A DNA stretch of 64,000 nucleotides from Brachybacterium sillae (GTDB taxonomy: Bacteria; Actinomycetota; Actinomycetes; Actinomycetales; Dermabacteraceae). The notes beneath the pieces were generated by a model, which did not search any database, was not told the origin of the DNA, and saw only the letters and a list, made by a program, of their open reading frames with translations. Position numbers and translations under genes: made by a program. The stretch lies in assembly GCF_025028335.1 (NCBI RefSeq), contig NZ_JAFEUW010000001.1:372001-436000 (forward strand), given 5' to 3'. Shown here piece after piece: positions 16,396 through 25,252 of this stretch; position 1 is the stretch's first letter; each line of letters begins with the position of its first letter.

Positions 16396-18009
16396 GTGGA
16401 CACCGCCCCTGAACCGTCGACGTCGACCCCGCTCGCCGTGCCCGCGGGCACTCCGGAAGCGCACGCTCCCCAGGCCGCTGCCGCCTCACCCTCCCCCGGA
16501 GGCACCGCCCCCGAGGCTGGCTGCGAGGACGCCCTTGCACCCACCGACGCTGTCATCGTCGGTTCCGGCCCGAACGGTCTGGCCGCGGCGGTGACTCTCG
16601 CCCGGGCGGGCTTGCAGGTGACCGTCCTGGAGGCAGAGGACACCCTCGGCGGCGGGGCGCGCACCCTGGATCTGGGGCTGGTACCGGGCCTCGCCCACGA
16701 CGTGTGCTCGGCGGTGCATCCGATGGCCCTCGCGAGCCCCTTCCTGCGGGAGTTCGACCTCGCGGCCCGAGGTGTCGACCTGCGGGTGCCGGAGGTCTCC
16801 TATGCGCAAGCTCTCGAGGGCCGACCCGCTGCGATCGCCTGGCGCGACCTGGAGCGGACGGTGGACGGCCTCGGGCCCGACGGTGCCACGTGGCGCCGCC
16901 TGTTCGGGCCGCTCGTCGCCCACTGGCCCGACCTGGTGGAGCTGATCCTCTCCGACAAACGCAGCCTCCCCCGGACGGCCCGCACCCGGGAGGGGATGGT
17001 CCTCGCCGCGCGACTGGTCGCCGCGGTCGCCCGCCACGGCACGGCCCTGTGGGATCGCCCGTGGAAGTCGGAAGCCGCCCCCGCACTGCTCACGGGTGTC
17101 GCGGCACATGCGATCGTCGATCTCCCCAGCCCGGCCGCCGCCGGAACGGTGATGCTGCTGGGAACCCTTGCCCACGCCGGAGGGTGGCCGATCCCCGTCG
17201 GCGGATCCCAGGCGATCGTCGACGCCCTCGTGACGGACCTGCACACCCATGGGGCGCGGCTGGTCACCGGCCACCCGGTACACGGACACGCGGACCTGCC
17301 GCCCGCCCGAGCGGTGCTGCTGGACACCGACGCCGCCCAGGCAGCCCGGATCCTCGGTGACCGGATCCCTGCGCGCACCCATCGGGCGCTGCGGCGCTAC
17401 CCGCATGGGGACGGGGCCGCGACCGTGGACTTCGTACTGTCGGGCCCGGTGCCGTGGCGTGACGGTGACGTGGGGCGCGCCGGAACCGTGCACATCGGGG
17501 GCAGCCGCGCTGAGATTGCCGCGGCCGAGCATGCCGTGTCACGGGGGCGGATGCCGCAGCGGCCGGTGGTGCTCGCCTCGGATCCGACGATCCTCGACCC
17601 GTCGCGGGCGGTCGGGGCGCTGCGGCCCCTGTGGACGTATGCGCACGTCCCGGCGGGGGAACCGCGGGACCCGTCGGACGCGGTGATCGCGCAGATCGAG
17701 CGCTTCGCGCCGGGGTTCCGCGACGTCATCGTCGCCGCCCATGCGGTGCCGGCGGCGCGCCTGCACGAGCACAACCGCAACCTGGTCGCGGGGGACATCG
17801 CCCTGGGCCGGGTGAGTCTGGCACGGATGATCGCGCGCCCGAGCGCCGCGCCCGATCCGTTCCATCTGGGCGGCGGGGCCTATCTGTGCTCGGCGGCCAC
17901 ACCCCCGGGACCGGGGGTGCATGGGCTCAGCGGATGGTATGCGGCGCGGCGTGCTCTTGCCCGCGAGTTCGGGATCCACCGCGCGCCGTCACTCCGGCCA
18001 GAGCTGTAG
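16396..18009 (+). CDS. phytoene-desaturase-like FAD-dependent oxidoreductase
   Basis: A 537-residue protein of the CrtI/amine-oxidase-like flavoprotein family. After a Pro/Ala/Ser-rich leader of about 45 residues comes the FAD-binding motif DAVIVGSGPNGLAAAVTLAR and then VTVLEAEDTLGGGARTLDL. The C-terminus carries the closing FAD segment (HLGGGAYLCSAATPPGPGVHGLSGWYAARRAL). GWPIPVGGSQAIVDALV is typical of the carotenoid-retinol oxidoreductase branch often annotated in actinobacteria as NAD(P)/FAD-dependent oxidoreductase. No carotenoid genes flank it, so a carotenoid substrate cannot be claimed. The GTG start fits the leaderless promoter just upstream. Confidence 0.82.
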   Translation: MDTAPEPSTSTPLAVPAGTPEAHAPQAAAASPSPGGTAPEAGCEDALAPTDAVIVGSGPNGLAAAVTLARAGLQVTVLEAEDTLGGGARTLDLGLVPGLAHDVCSAVHPMALASPFLREFDLAARGVDLRVPEVSYAQALEGRPAAIAWRDLERTVDGLGPDGATWRRLFGPLVAHWPDLVELILSDKRSLPRTARTREGMVLAARLVAAVARHGTALWDRPWKSEAAPALLTGVAAHAIVDLPSPAAAGTVMLLGTLAHAGGWPIPVGGSQAIVDALVTDLHTHGARLVTGHPVHGHADLPPARAVLLDTDAAQAARILGDRIPARTHRALRRYPHGDGAATVDFVLSGPVPWRDGDVGRAGTVHIGGSRAEIAAAEHAVSRGRMPQRPVVLASDPTILDPSRAVGALRPLWTYAHVPAGEPRDPSDAVIAQIERFAPGFRDVIVAAHAVPAARLHEHNRNLVAGDIALGRVSLARMIARPSAAPDPFHLGGGAYLCSAATPPGPGVHGLSGWYAARRALAREFGIHRAPSLRPEL

Positions 18010-18120
18010 GAGGCGCGGCGTCATCTTGCGGTGTCGACGCTGACGCGGCCACCCGCACCGTACCCTTGGCGCCGCCGCCCACTCACCGGGTGCTGACGCC
18101 CCGCTGGCAGAGGGCTCGGC

Positions 18121-18615
18121 TCAGGCGACCAGCAACGGGCTGATCTCCCGGGCCCACGCGGCGACAGCCGGAAGGTCGCGGAAGTCACCGAGTGGTGTCC
18201 GCAGCGTGCGCATGAGCGCGCGCTCGTGCAGGGCCATCTTGTCGAGGATGACCCACCCGGGGAAGTTCCTGACGGCCACGGGGGTGAAGCCCGCGCGGGC
18301 CAGGAAATGATCGGTGCCCTTCTGTTTGCCCTCCTTGCGGGGATCCGCGGCGGACCCGGAGCAGGTGAACAGCGCGACGGGGCGGCCGGCGAGCTGCTCC
18401 CGGTGCTGATCGGCCCATGCGATGGCGCTCTTCTCGAGAGCGTCCATGCGGATACCGGAGCCCAGGATGACGGCCTCATGAGCACCGGGGTCGGGGTCGT
18501 TGGCGATGTCCGCGAGTGCCACTTCGCAGCCCTGCGCAGTGAGCGTCTCGGCGATGGTCTCGGCGAGGGTGCGGGTGGCACCGGTGTGCGTGGCATAGGC
18601 GACGAGGATGCTCAT
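18121..18615 (-). CDS. flavodoxin-domain protein (HemG/protoporphyrinogen-dehydrogenase-like)
   Basis: A 164-residue flavodoxin-fold protein. The FMN phosphate loop is AYATHTGATRTLAETIA at residues 6-22, and VILGSGIRMDALEKSAIAW and GRPVALFTCSGSAADP are the second and third FMN-binding loops. This pattern matches the short flavodoxin-domain proteins that include HemG, the menaquinone-dependent protoporphyrinogen IX dehydrogenase. No other heme gene is nearby, so I leave the function as flavodoxin-like. The ATG at 18615 starts the FMN fold exactly; GAGACT six bases upstream suggests a leaderless start. It is transcribed divergently from the ribokinase gene and converges on the CrtI-like gene. 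Confidence 0.72.
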   Translation of the reverse strand: MSILVAYATHTGATRTLAETIAETLTAQGCEVALADIANDPDPGAHEAVILGSGIRMDALEKSAIAWADQHREQLAGRPVALFTCSGSAADPRKEGKQKGTDHFLARAGFTPVAVRNFPGWVILDKMALHERALMRTLRTPLGDFRDLPAVAAWAREISPLLVA

Positions 18616-18724
18616 GCTCCCAGTCTCGTCGGCTCCGTAGCCGGTCGGCCGGGACCGTCGGCCCCCGCCCCGGCAACCGCCCTTCCCGCAACGCCACCAT
18701 CCGCCCCGCGGCACAATCGACATC

Positions 18725-20104
18725 ATGCGCATCGCCGTCATCGGGTCGAGCATGGTCGACCTCATCACGTACATCGACCGCATGCCGGTCGAGGGCGAGA
18801 CCCTCGAGGCACCGGATTTCGCCCTGGGTTGCGGAGGCAAGGGGGCGAATCAGGCGGTGGCGGCGTCACGGTGCGGAGCCGAGGTGGTGATGGTCGCGCG
18901 GGTCGGTGACGATGCCTTCGCGGACATGACCCTCGCCAACTTCCGTGACCAGGGCATCGACACCACCCACGTGCTGCGCACCGACGGCGCGAGCTCCGGG
19001 GTCGCCCCGATCTTCGTCGATCCGCAGTCACGCAACTCGATCCTCATCGTGAAGGGTGCGAACGCCCACCTCTCCCCCGAGGACGTCCTCGCCGCGCGAA
19101 AGCGGATCACCACCTGCGACCTGATCGTCCTGCAGCTGGAGATCCCCCTCGCCACAGTGCACGCCGCCATCCGCCTCGGCAGCGAGCTCGGCATCCCCGT
19201 GCTGCTCAATCCCGCTCCGGCCGACCCCCACCTCGACGTCTCGCAGCTGCGAGGGGTGGAGTTCCTGGTGCCGAACGAAACCGAACTGGCGCTGCTCACC
19301 GGCCGTGACGTCGCCGACCTCTCCACGATCGACCAGGTCACCGAGGCCGCGTCCGAGGTGCTGTCAGAGGGCGTCGCTCAGATGATCGTGACACTCGGCG
19401 CCCGCGGGGCGCTGTGGGTGCATCCGTCGGGCTCCGAACTCATCGAGGCGCCGCGGGTCACGCCGGTCGACACCACCGGAGCGGGCGACGCGTTCATCGG
19501 AGCCTTCGCCGAGCACTGGACGCGCACCCGCGACATCCGGGCCGCGATCACCGCGGGGGTGCACTACGCCGCCGATTCCGTCACGCGACGCGGAACCCAG
19601 ACCTCGTACGCCACCAACACCCCGCGCACCGACCAGTCCACACACTTCTCCGACGCGGGCCTCGATCCTCAGGGGGCAGAGAAACCTCCCCTGGACGTGG
19701 TGGCTGCTGTCATCGTCGACCCTGCGGCCCACCCCTCGCGGGTCTTCGCCGCACGCCGCGCCCCCGAGCGGTCCGCCGGTGGCCTGTGGGAGTTTCCCGG
19801 CGGGAAGGTGGAACCCGGGGAGACCCCGCAGCAGGCGCTGCAGCGGGAACTGCGTGAGGAGCTCGGCGTGCAGGTGCGTATCGGGGAGCATGTGGCGACC
19901 TCCCGCACCGAGCAGAACGGTCGGACCATCCGCCTCGCCTGCTACCTCGCGACGCTCACCGGGCCCGCGCCGACCGGGAGCACCGACCACGACGCCCTCG
20001 AATGGATCCCCACAGAGTCCTTCGAGGACTACGCGTGGGCACCCGGTGATGTGCCCGTGCTGAACGCGATTTGCACTCGCCTGCAGCACAATCCAAGAGG
20101 TTGA
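18725..20104 (+). CDS. ribokinase fused to a C-terminal NUDIX hydrolase domain
   Basis: A 459-residue protein with two full domains. Residues 1 to about 295 are a PfkB-family ribokinase: GCGGKGANQAVAASRCGA sugar-binding site, LVPNETELALLTG, and the catalytic anion hole with base DTTGAGDAFIGAF. It should make ribose-5-phosphate from ribose and ATP. After a linker, residues 320-455 form a NUDIX domain with the metal motif GKVEPGETPQQALQRELREE completed by LGV; the opening VAAVIVDP and tail DHDALEWIPTES resemble MutT-type nucleotide pyrophosphohydrolases. The fusion is unusual. It is not obviously a readthrough product, because the linker is in frame and has no internal start with a binding site. 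The last codons lie at the edge of A/T-rich foreign DNA, so the very C-terminus may have been altered by the insertion that follows. Confidence 0.85.
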   Translation: MRIAVIGSSMVDLITYIDRMPVEGETLEAPDFALGCGGKGANQAVAASRCGAEVVMVARVGDDAFADMTLANFRDQGIDTTHVLRTDGASSGVAPIFVDPQSRNSILIVKGANAHLSPEDVLAARKRITTCDLIVLQLEIPLATVHAAIRLGSELGIPVLLNPAPADPHLDVSQLRGVEFLVPNETELALLTGRDVADLSTIDQVTEAASEVLSEGVAQMIVTLGARGALWVHPSGSELIEAPRVTPVDTTGAGDAFIGAFAEHWTRTRDIRAAITAGVHYAADSVTRRGTQTSYATNTPRTDQSTHFSDAGLDPQGAEKPPLDVVAAVIVDPAAHPSRVFAARRAPERSAGGLWEFPGGKVEPGETPQQALQRELREELGVQVRIGEHVATSRTEQNGRTIRLACYLATLTGPAPTGSTDHDALEWIPTESFEDYAWAPGDVPVLNAICTRLQHNPRG

Positions 20105-20159
20105 CCGAAGCCAGGTATATACCGATACCCCGAAAGAACAAAGCGAGAGAAGCAAGCGA

Positions 20160-21086
20160 ATGTACGACCTCGGATTTTACATACCGGGAGAAAACGTCGA
20201 CGTGGCACTTTCAGATGTGGTCACACGCATTCACGAGATAGATCCGGATGGATTGCGCACCGCGCGGACGTTTCGTGCAACCTTCGACCAACTTTATGAT
20301 GGACAACGTACGGGCCGCTATCGAGTAGACCAACTATTTAAGACGGAAAAAACCCATTTTGGCACTCTGATTGAAATCAACCTTCAGCGAGAATTCAATT
20401 TCGAGAGTGGAACACTCCTAGACTACCGAATCGCGGGACACGAGGTGGACTGCAAGTTTTCCTTGACGTCCGCCTGGATGCTCCCACCAGAGTCGTTCGA
20501 GCAACTAGTCCTCGTCTGCACGGCCGATGACTCAACGTCAAGATGGAGCATGGGCATAGTGCGAGTTCGCAAAGAGTTCAGGCGAACGGGGGCAAATCGC
20601 GACCGAAAGACCGGACTCAACAAAGAAGGTCGCGACAACATCACATGGATATTTCGCAACAACTCAATGCCCCCAAACATTCTACTCCAACTCCCGGACC
20701 AGACCACGAGAGCAATCTTGTCACACGGCAGCGGACAGAAGCGAGTCAATGAACTGTTCCGCAGGGCTCTGAATCGACGTATCACCCGCAATGTCGTTGC
20801 GACAGTTGCTCGACAAGAGGATTACATGAAACGAGTCCGAAACAACGGCGGAGCACGGAGTACCCTGAGAAGTGAGGGGATTATTATCCTCTCGGGCGAC
20901 TATTCGTATCAGGTAAAGCTCGCCGAGTCCCTAAGGGCGCAAGTTCCTCGACCCGGCGAGTTCGTGAGCATCAGGGTATCCCCCAGTTCAGAGTCGGAGG
21001 GCGTTCAGATCGACGGGTCTTACTGGAAAATGGAAAATGCAACGGACGCATCCCCCGTTATGGCACCGTTGATTAGAGGGCAATAG
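20160..21086 (+). CDS. NaeI-family type IIE restriction endonuclease
   Basis: A 308-residue protein that matches the NaeI endonuclease family, which cuts GCCGGC and needs a second, effector copy of the site. The active-site layout is D88-x8-D97-C98-K99 (LDYRIAGHEVDCKFS), with E72 upstream. This is the NaeI pattern (E70, D86, D95, K97) shifted by two. The ligase-like motif LYDGQRTGRY starts at Leu45; in NaeI the equivalent leucine (L43) sits where DNA ligase has its lysine. The C-terminal half should be the DNA-binding (CAP-like) effector domain. Codon use is far more A/T-rich than the neighbours, with ATA, TTT and AAA codons, so the gene is probably acquired. It converges tail to tail on its methyltransferase 68 bases away. 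GCCGGC as target is inferred from the family. Confidence 0.85.
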   Translation: MYDLGFYIPGENVDVALSDVVTRIHEIDPDGLRTARTFRATFDQLYDGQRTGRYRVDQLFKTEKTHFGTLIEINLQREFNFESGTLLDYRIAGHEVDCKFSLTSAWMLPPESFEQLVLVCTADDSTSRWSMGIVRVRKEFRRTGANRDRKTGLNKEGRDNITWIFRNNSMPPNILLQLPDQTTRAILSHGSGQKRVNELFRRALNRRITRNVVATVARQEDYMKRVRNNGGARSTLRSEGIIILSGDYSYQVKLAESLRAQVPRPGEFVSIRVSPSSESEGVQIDGSYWKMENATDASPVMAPLIRGQ

Positions 21087-21154
21087 GAGCGTATCCAGCT
21101 GCCCCCGTGCGCCCTAAAGGCGTTCGTTCATTCATCGAGGGGTGGATCATAGCG

Positions 21155-22198
21155 TCAGAGCTGGAATACGATCTGCTCACTTGTGCCGCCAGAAACGAGG
21201 ACCGCGTTCTGCGCGCGCCCACTGGTCCGAGCTGCCCGAACGGTCGACGAATTTGCATTCCGATCTGTCGCCTCAAATGCCATCCTGATAGCTCGACCCA
21301 CCGCCTCAGCCACCGGTGGCGGGAACGCATTGCCGACCTGCCTATAGGCAGAAGTCTTCCGCCCAACAAAAGACCAGCTGTCAGGAAAGCCTTGAATTCG
21401 TGCGGCCATGCGGACGGTTAGGCGCGGCGATCCCTCAAAACCCTGCGCTGGGGCTTCGTTAGCAACACCTCGGGCGTCAACCCCCAATGCCTCCCAGGCT
21501 TTTTTAGCGCGCGTCGGGCCAAGGTCTGGACCGCCATGCTTCTTGCTTCCGCCGACGAGAGTGGGCGCGATCCGATCAGCGCCCATCGCCCAGCTACTTG
21601 CACCTTCCCAACCGTTGGACGCCATGAGATCGATAAGTGCTCCACCTACGGTCGTTGGCTCCCCGCCCCCCGCGGGCCATTGAAAATTGGCAAAATCCTG
21701 CGATTGGAGTGCAATCAAAATGGAACGTGGTCGCAGTTGCGGTACGCCATAGTCAGACGCGTTCAGCAAACGCCATTCGGCCACGTAGCCCGCTCCCTCC
21801 AGGCGGGACATTATCTTCTGGCGGTAGGCATCAAACTTAGGGTCCAGAAGCCCGCGAACGTTTTCAATCATGACCCCTCTTGGGCTCACGGTTTCCACGA
21901 TTTCCAGTGCGCGATCAAAAAGATTGCGTTCGTCCGCTTCGCCCAGTTGGAGCCCGGCATGCGAAAATGGAGGGCACGGAACTCCACCGGCCAGCAAATC
22001 TACACCCTTCAAATCGCAAGGCGCCTCCCATGTGAAGAGGTCGGCCTGAATCACTTTCCACTCGGGACGATTCAGACGAAGAGTCTGGACGGCATGTTCG
22101 TCAAGTTCCACTAGCGCCGAATGCTCGAAGCCGGCCTCCTCGAGCCCCAGCGCCTGCCCACCTGCCCCGGCGCATAGCTCCAGCGAGTTGTAGGTCAT
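21155..22198 (-). CDS. DNA (cytosine-5-)-methyltransferase, partner of the NaeI-like enzyme
   Basis: A 347-residue C5-cytosine methyltransferase that should protect the host at the endonuclease site. Conserved motifs in order: I LELCAGAGGQALG (residues 6-18), IV GGVPCPPFS with catalytic Cys75, VI MIENVRGLL (Glu112), VIII QLRPRSILIA, IX/X RMAARIQGFPDSW and QVGNAFPPPVAEAVGRAI. The start at 22198 is chosen because GGAGG lies six bases before the ATG; the frame is open for another 30 codons upstream without family similarity. It is A/T-richer than the core genome. Its opposite orientation to the endonuclease gives each gene its own promoter, a common arrangement in type II systems. Confidence 0.93.
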   Translation of the reverse strand: MTYNSLELCAGAGGQALGLEEAGFEHSALVELDEHAVQTLRLNRPEWKVIQADLFTWEAPCDLKGVDLLAGGVPCPPFSHAGLQLGEADERNLFDRALEIVETVSPRGVMIENVRGLLDPKFDAYRQKIMSRLEGAGYVAEWRLLNASDYGVPQLRPRSILIALQSQDFANFQWPAGGGEPTTVGGALIDLMASNGWEGASSWAMGADRIAPTLVGGSKKHGGPDLGPTRAKKAWEALGVDARGVANEAPAQGFEGSPRLTVRMAARIQGFPDSWSFVGRKTSAYRQVGNAFPPPVAEAVGRAIRMAFEATDRNANSSTVRAARTSGRAQNAVLVSGGTSEQIVFQL

Positions 22199-22357
22199 GA
22201 GCGGCCTCCAATCAGACAAGACATGATGCCTCAAGCGCACCCTCCAAGGCGCGCTCGGCAGCCGTGGCGTCCGTGACATCGGACCCACGGCGCGCCAGAT
22301 CGACTCCCGTTGAGCCTAGGAGGAGGGTCCGACAGACGAACCATGTCCGAGCGCTAG

Positions 22358-22627
22358 GTCAGCAGCCCTCACCCCTGGGAGTCGCAGAGCACCACCTCGG
22401 TGGACAGCCCCACCGGTCGTCGCTATCGCGAGCATCGCCTGCGCGGCAGTCAGGTGGTGCTGTTCGTCCGCCGCGCCAAGAACGGGGACCTCGGCACCGA
22501 GCCGTTCACCTGCCTGGGAACCGCCAGCTTCGTGAACGCCGAGGGGTCCCGTCCGATGCGGATCGTGTGGGAGCTCGATCGACCTATGCCCGCCGATCTG
22601 ATGGTGGATGCACGCGCAGCCGCCTGA
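22358..22627 (+). pseudogene. C-terminal remnant of a DUF3427 helicase gene
   Basis: About 89 codons, open from just after a TAG at 22355 to a TGA at 22627, match the very C-terminal end of DUF3427 proteins (superfamily II helicases with a PLD-like domain). The visible family features are WESQSTTSVDSPTGRRY, HRLRGSQVVLFVRRAKN, FTCLGTASFVNAEGSRPM and the ending PMPADL. The helicase and nuclease parts are missing; the DNA just upstream is the A/T-rich restriction-modification insert. GC content and codon use of the stub are those of the host. The restriction-modification cassette therefore probably replaced most of this gene. No usable start with a binding site exists, so it is not expected to make a protein. 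Confidence 0.72.
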
Positions 22628-22794
22628 GAGCTATCGCGTCGGGCCGCGCCCGCCGGATCGAACGGTCAGTCATCGTCCGGGGAGGTGACGTACGTTCAGG
22701 GCCGCCACACAATGGTGGCGACGGACCGGCTCACCGGTGATGCGGCCTCGCGCCGCGACACTCCGGGCCGACCGCCTCAGCGAAGGAGAGACGC

Positions 22795-23328
22795 ATGGCG
22801 CACGAGCACGACCGCACGGACAACCTCGGCCTGACCGACGACGGCATCACCCACGACGGCGGTTCGCTGACCGTCCACGAGGAGCACCTGCGTGTCGGCA
22901 CCGAGCGTGTCGTCTCCGGACGCGTCCGCGTCCGCAAGCGCATCGTCGAGGAGGAGCGCACCCTGCAGGTGACGGTCCGCCGCGAGGAGATCGAGATCAT
23001 CGAGGAGGACGCCGACGGCGTCGTCGGCGACACCCCGGCCCCCACCGCCACCGCCGATTCGGCCGAGGGTCGTGGGGAGCGCGGCGGCCTCGGCGGCGAC
23101 ATCATCGATGCCCAGGACGACGACACCCTCGAGATCGTCCTGTCGGAGGAGCGCCCGGTGGTGACCATGGAGGTGGTCCCGGTGGAGCGCGTGATCGTGC
23201 GCAAGGTGAGGAAGACCGGCACCCAGATCGTCTCCGGCGAGGTGCAGCGGGAGGTCGTCGAGGTCATCGACGAGTCCGGCACGGCCATCCGCGACACCGA
23301 TCGGGATGGCGACCGCGGGGTTCGCTGA
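22795..23328 (+). CDS. DUF2382 (YsnF/AvaK) domain protein
   Basis: A 177-residue soluble acidic protein with two DUF2382-type repeats: LTVHEEHLRVGTERVVSGRV with RVRKRIVEEERTLQVTVRRE, and later VEIIEE-like and VEVIDESG segments with VVPVERVIVRKVRK. The family is widespread in actinobacteria and cyanobacteria and is linked to general stress, but its biochemical role is unknown. The N-terminal PRC-barrel domain often fused to it is absent. GGAGAG lies about seven bases before the ATG. It precedes the NERD helicase gene by 27 bases. Confidence 0.8.
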   Translation: MAHEHDRTDNLGLTDDGITHDGGSLTVHEEHLRVGTERVVSGRVRVRKRIVEEERTLQVTVRREEIEIIEEDADGVVGDTPAPTATADSAEGRGERGGLGGDIIDAQDDDTLEIVLSEERPVVTMEVVPVERVIVRKVRKTGTQIVSGEVQREVVEVIDESGTAIRDTDRDGDRGVR

Positions 23329-23355
23329 CCCGGCTGGCGCTGGCAGACTCCTGCC

Positions 23356-25062
23356 ATGCCCCGCCTCATCCCGCCGATCCCGGACTTCATCACCGACTCC
23401 GAGCGCACCGTCTGGGAGCACCTACGCTCCCAGCTGCCCGCGAACGCGACGCTGATCGCCGGTCAACGGCTCACCGACGGCACCGACGAGGTGGAGATCG
23501 ACCTGCTGGTCCTGTGGCCGGGGGTCGGGGTCGCCGTGATCGAGGTGAAGGGCGGGGCCGTTACGGTGCGCGCGGGCGAGTGGGAGCTGTCCGCGCAGGG
23601 CACCACCCGCGTTCTGCGCCCGTCACCGCCGGATCAGGCCCAGACGGCCAAACACACCCTCCTGCGGTGGGTGAACCACCGGTCCTCCCGGCCCCTCGGC
23701 CGGATCGTGCACCTGGTGGCGGTGCCGTTCTCCACTCTGCCGGGTGGATGGTCCGTACCGAACGCCCCGCGGTCGATCATGCTCGACTCCTCAGATCTCC
23801 CGCGCCTGGCAGGTCGGATCACGCGGGCGCTGACCCTGCACGGGTCCGACCACCACGACCCGCTCGACGAGGCGCAGGCCGACGCCGTGGTGAAGATGCT
23901 GCGCGGCACGCACCGCGCTGTCGAGAACCACCGGGTGCTGTCGCAGCGGATCGAAGCGGTCGGCAATGACCTCACCCGCGAGCAGGAACGAATGATCGCC
24001 CTGCTGCGCTACCAGAACCGAGCGCAGATCGTCGGCGGCGCCGGCTCGGGGAAGACGCACCTGGCGATGATCAAGGCGCGGCATCTGACGCGGGAGGGTC
24101 ACCGGACCGCACTGTTGTGCTACTCCCGCGGGCTCGCTCGTCACTTCCAACTGCTGGCGGCGCAGTGGCCCCTGAATGAACGACCCGCCTACGTCGGCCT
24201 GTTCCACGACCTCCCGGTGCATTGGGGCGCGGACGACGAGCAGGCCCACCTGCTGGCCCGGGGTGGGGACGCGCTCTCACCCCAGGAACAGCGGGAGACG
24301 ATCGCCGCCTTCTACGAGGAGCATCTGCCGCGGGCGCTGCCGGAGGTGGCGGCCGCCCAGCCCCCGGAGGAGCTGTTCGACGCGATCGTGGTGGACGAGG
24401 CTCAGGACTTCGCGGACCTGTGGTGGGACGGGCTGCGTGTGTGCCTGCGGGATCCGGACGAGGGAGTGCTGTTCGTGTTCACCGACGCGCACCAGACGGT
24501 GTTCGATCGGACGGGTAGCGCCCCGATCACCCTCAGCCCCTTCCCCCTGGACGAGAACCTCCGCTCCACCGCGACCATCGCCCGGGCGTTCGCCCCACTG
24601 GCGGGAGCCCCTCAGACCCCCCGCCTGGACGAGGGATCCCCGGTGCGGTTCATCGCCTGTCCGACAGAGTCTGCGGTCTCCACCGCGGATGACTGCGTGG
24701 ACCTGCTGATCGAGGACGGATGGGAACCCGGAGAAATCGCGCTATTGACGACGGGACGTCGCCACCCGGAGCAGCGCGCCGCCGTGGAGCTGATGGGGTA
24801 TGACGGCTACTGGGATGACTTCTTCGCCAACGAGGACGTGTTCTACGGTCACGTCCTGAACTTCAAAGGCCTGGAGCGCAGCGTCGTGGTGCTGGCGGTC
24901 AACGGTTTCCAGAGTCCGGAACGAGCGGCGCACATGCTGTATGTGGGGCTCTCGCGGGCCCGATCCCTCCTGGTCGTCGTGGGTGACCCGCAGGAGATCG
25001 CCCGCGCCGCCGGCGCTGCCGCGCCCGAGGTCCTGAAGGGCCTGGGGGTCGACGGGGCCTGA
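23356..25062 (+). CDS. NERD-domain nuclease fused to a UvrD-like helicase
   Basis: A 568-residue protein. Residues about 15-120 are a NERD domain, a nuclease-related fold of the PD-(D/E)xK type: EVEIDLLVLWPGVGVAVIEVKGG keeps the acidic residue and the ExK pair. A superfamily I helicase follows: Walker A GGAGSGKTH at 227-235, Walker B VVDEAQDF at 345-352, LDENLRSTATIARAF (motif IV-like) and MLYVGLSRARSLLVVVG (motif VI). NERD-helicases of this kind are found in mobile elements and defence islands, and single-protein anti-phage nuclease-helicases are known. CAGACT six bases before the ATG suggests a leaderless start. Whether it belongs to a defence function or housekeeping repair is not shown by the sequence. 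Confidence 0.82.
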   Translation: MPRLIPPIPDFITDSERTVWEHLRSQLPANATLIAGQRLTDGTDEVEIDLLVLWPGVGVAVIEVKGGAVTVRAGEWELSAQGTTRVLRPSPPDQAQTAKHTLLRWVNHRSSRPLGRIVHLVAVPFSTLPGGWSVPNAPRSIMLDSSDLPRLAGRITRALTLHGSDHHDPLDEAQADAVVKMLRGTHRAVENHRVLSQRIEAVGNDLTREQERMIALLRYQNRAQIVGGAGSGKTHLAMIKARHLTREGHRTALLCYSRGLARHFQLLAAQWPLNERPAYVGLFHDLPVHWGADDEQAHLLARGGDALSPQEQRETIAAFYEEHLPRALPEVAAAQPPEELFDAIVVDEAQDFADLWWDGLRVCLRDPDEGVLFVFTDAHQTVFDRTGSAPITLSPFPLDENLRSTATIARAFAPLAGAPQTPRLDEGSPVRFIACPTESAVSTADDCVDLLIEDGWEPGEIALLTTGRRHPEQRAAVELMGYDGYWDDFFANEDVFYGHVLNFKGLERSVVVLAVNGFQSPERAAHMLYVGLSRARSLLVVVGDPQEIARAAGAAAPEVLKGLGVDGA

Positions 25063-25252
25063 CGCAGGGCTCTGCGGTTCCCAGCCGAAGCCGACGGGGG
25101 CGCGAGAACCGGAGCGGCGCGGAACGCGCCGCAGGGTGACGCCACACCGGGGTGGGCCGTGGTTGTCCACAGGGCACCTTCGACCGATGTGCCGGGGGTC
25201 ACGTCTGGCTAGGGTGCTGAGCGGACCCGTCGCCGATCTCGAGGACTTCGTG

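Noticed and set aside
22264-22740. A 158-residue plus-strand frame across the DUF3427 stub
   Set aside because: Different frame from the DUF3427 similarity; Arg/Pro/Ser-rich with no family resemblance.
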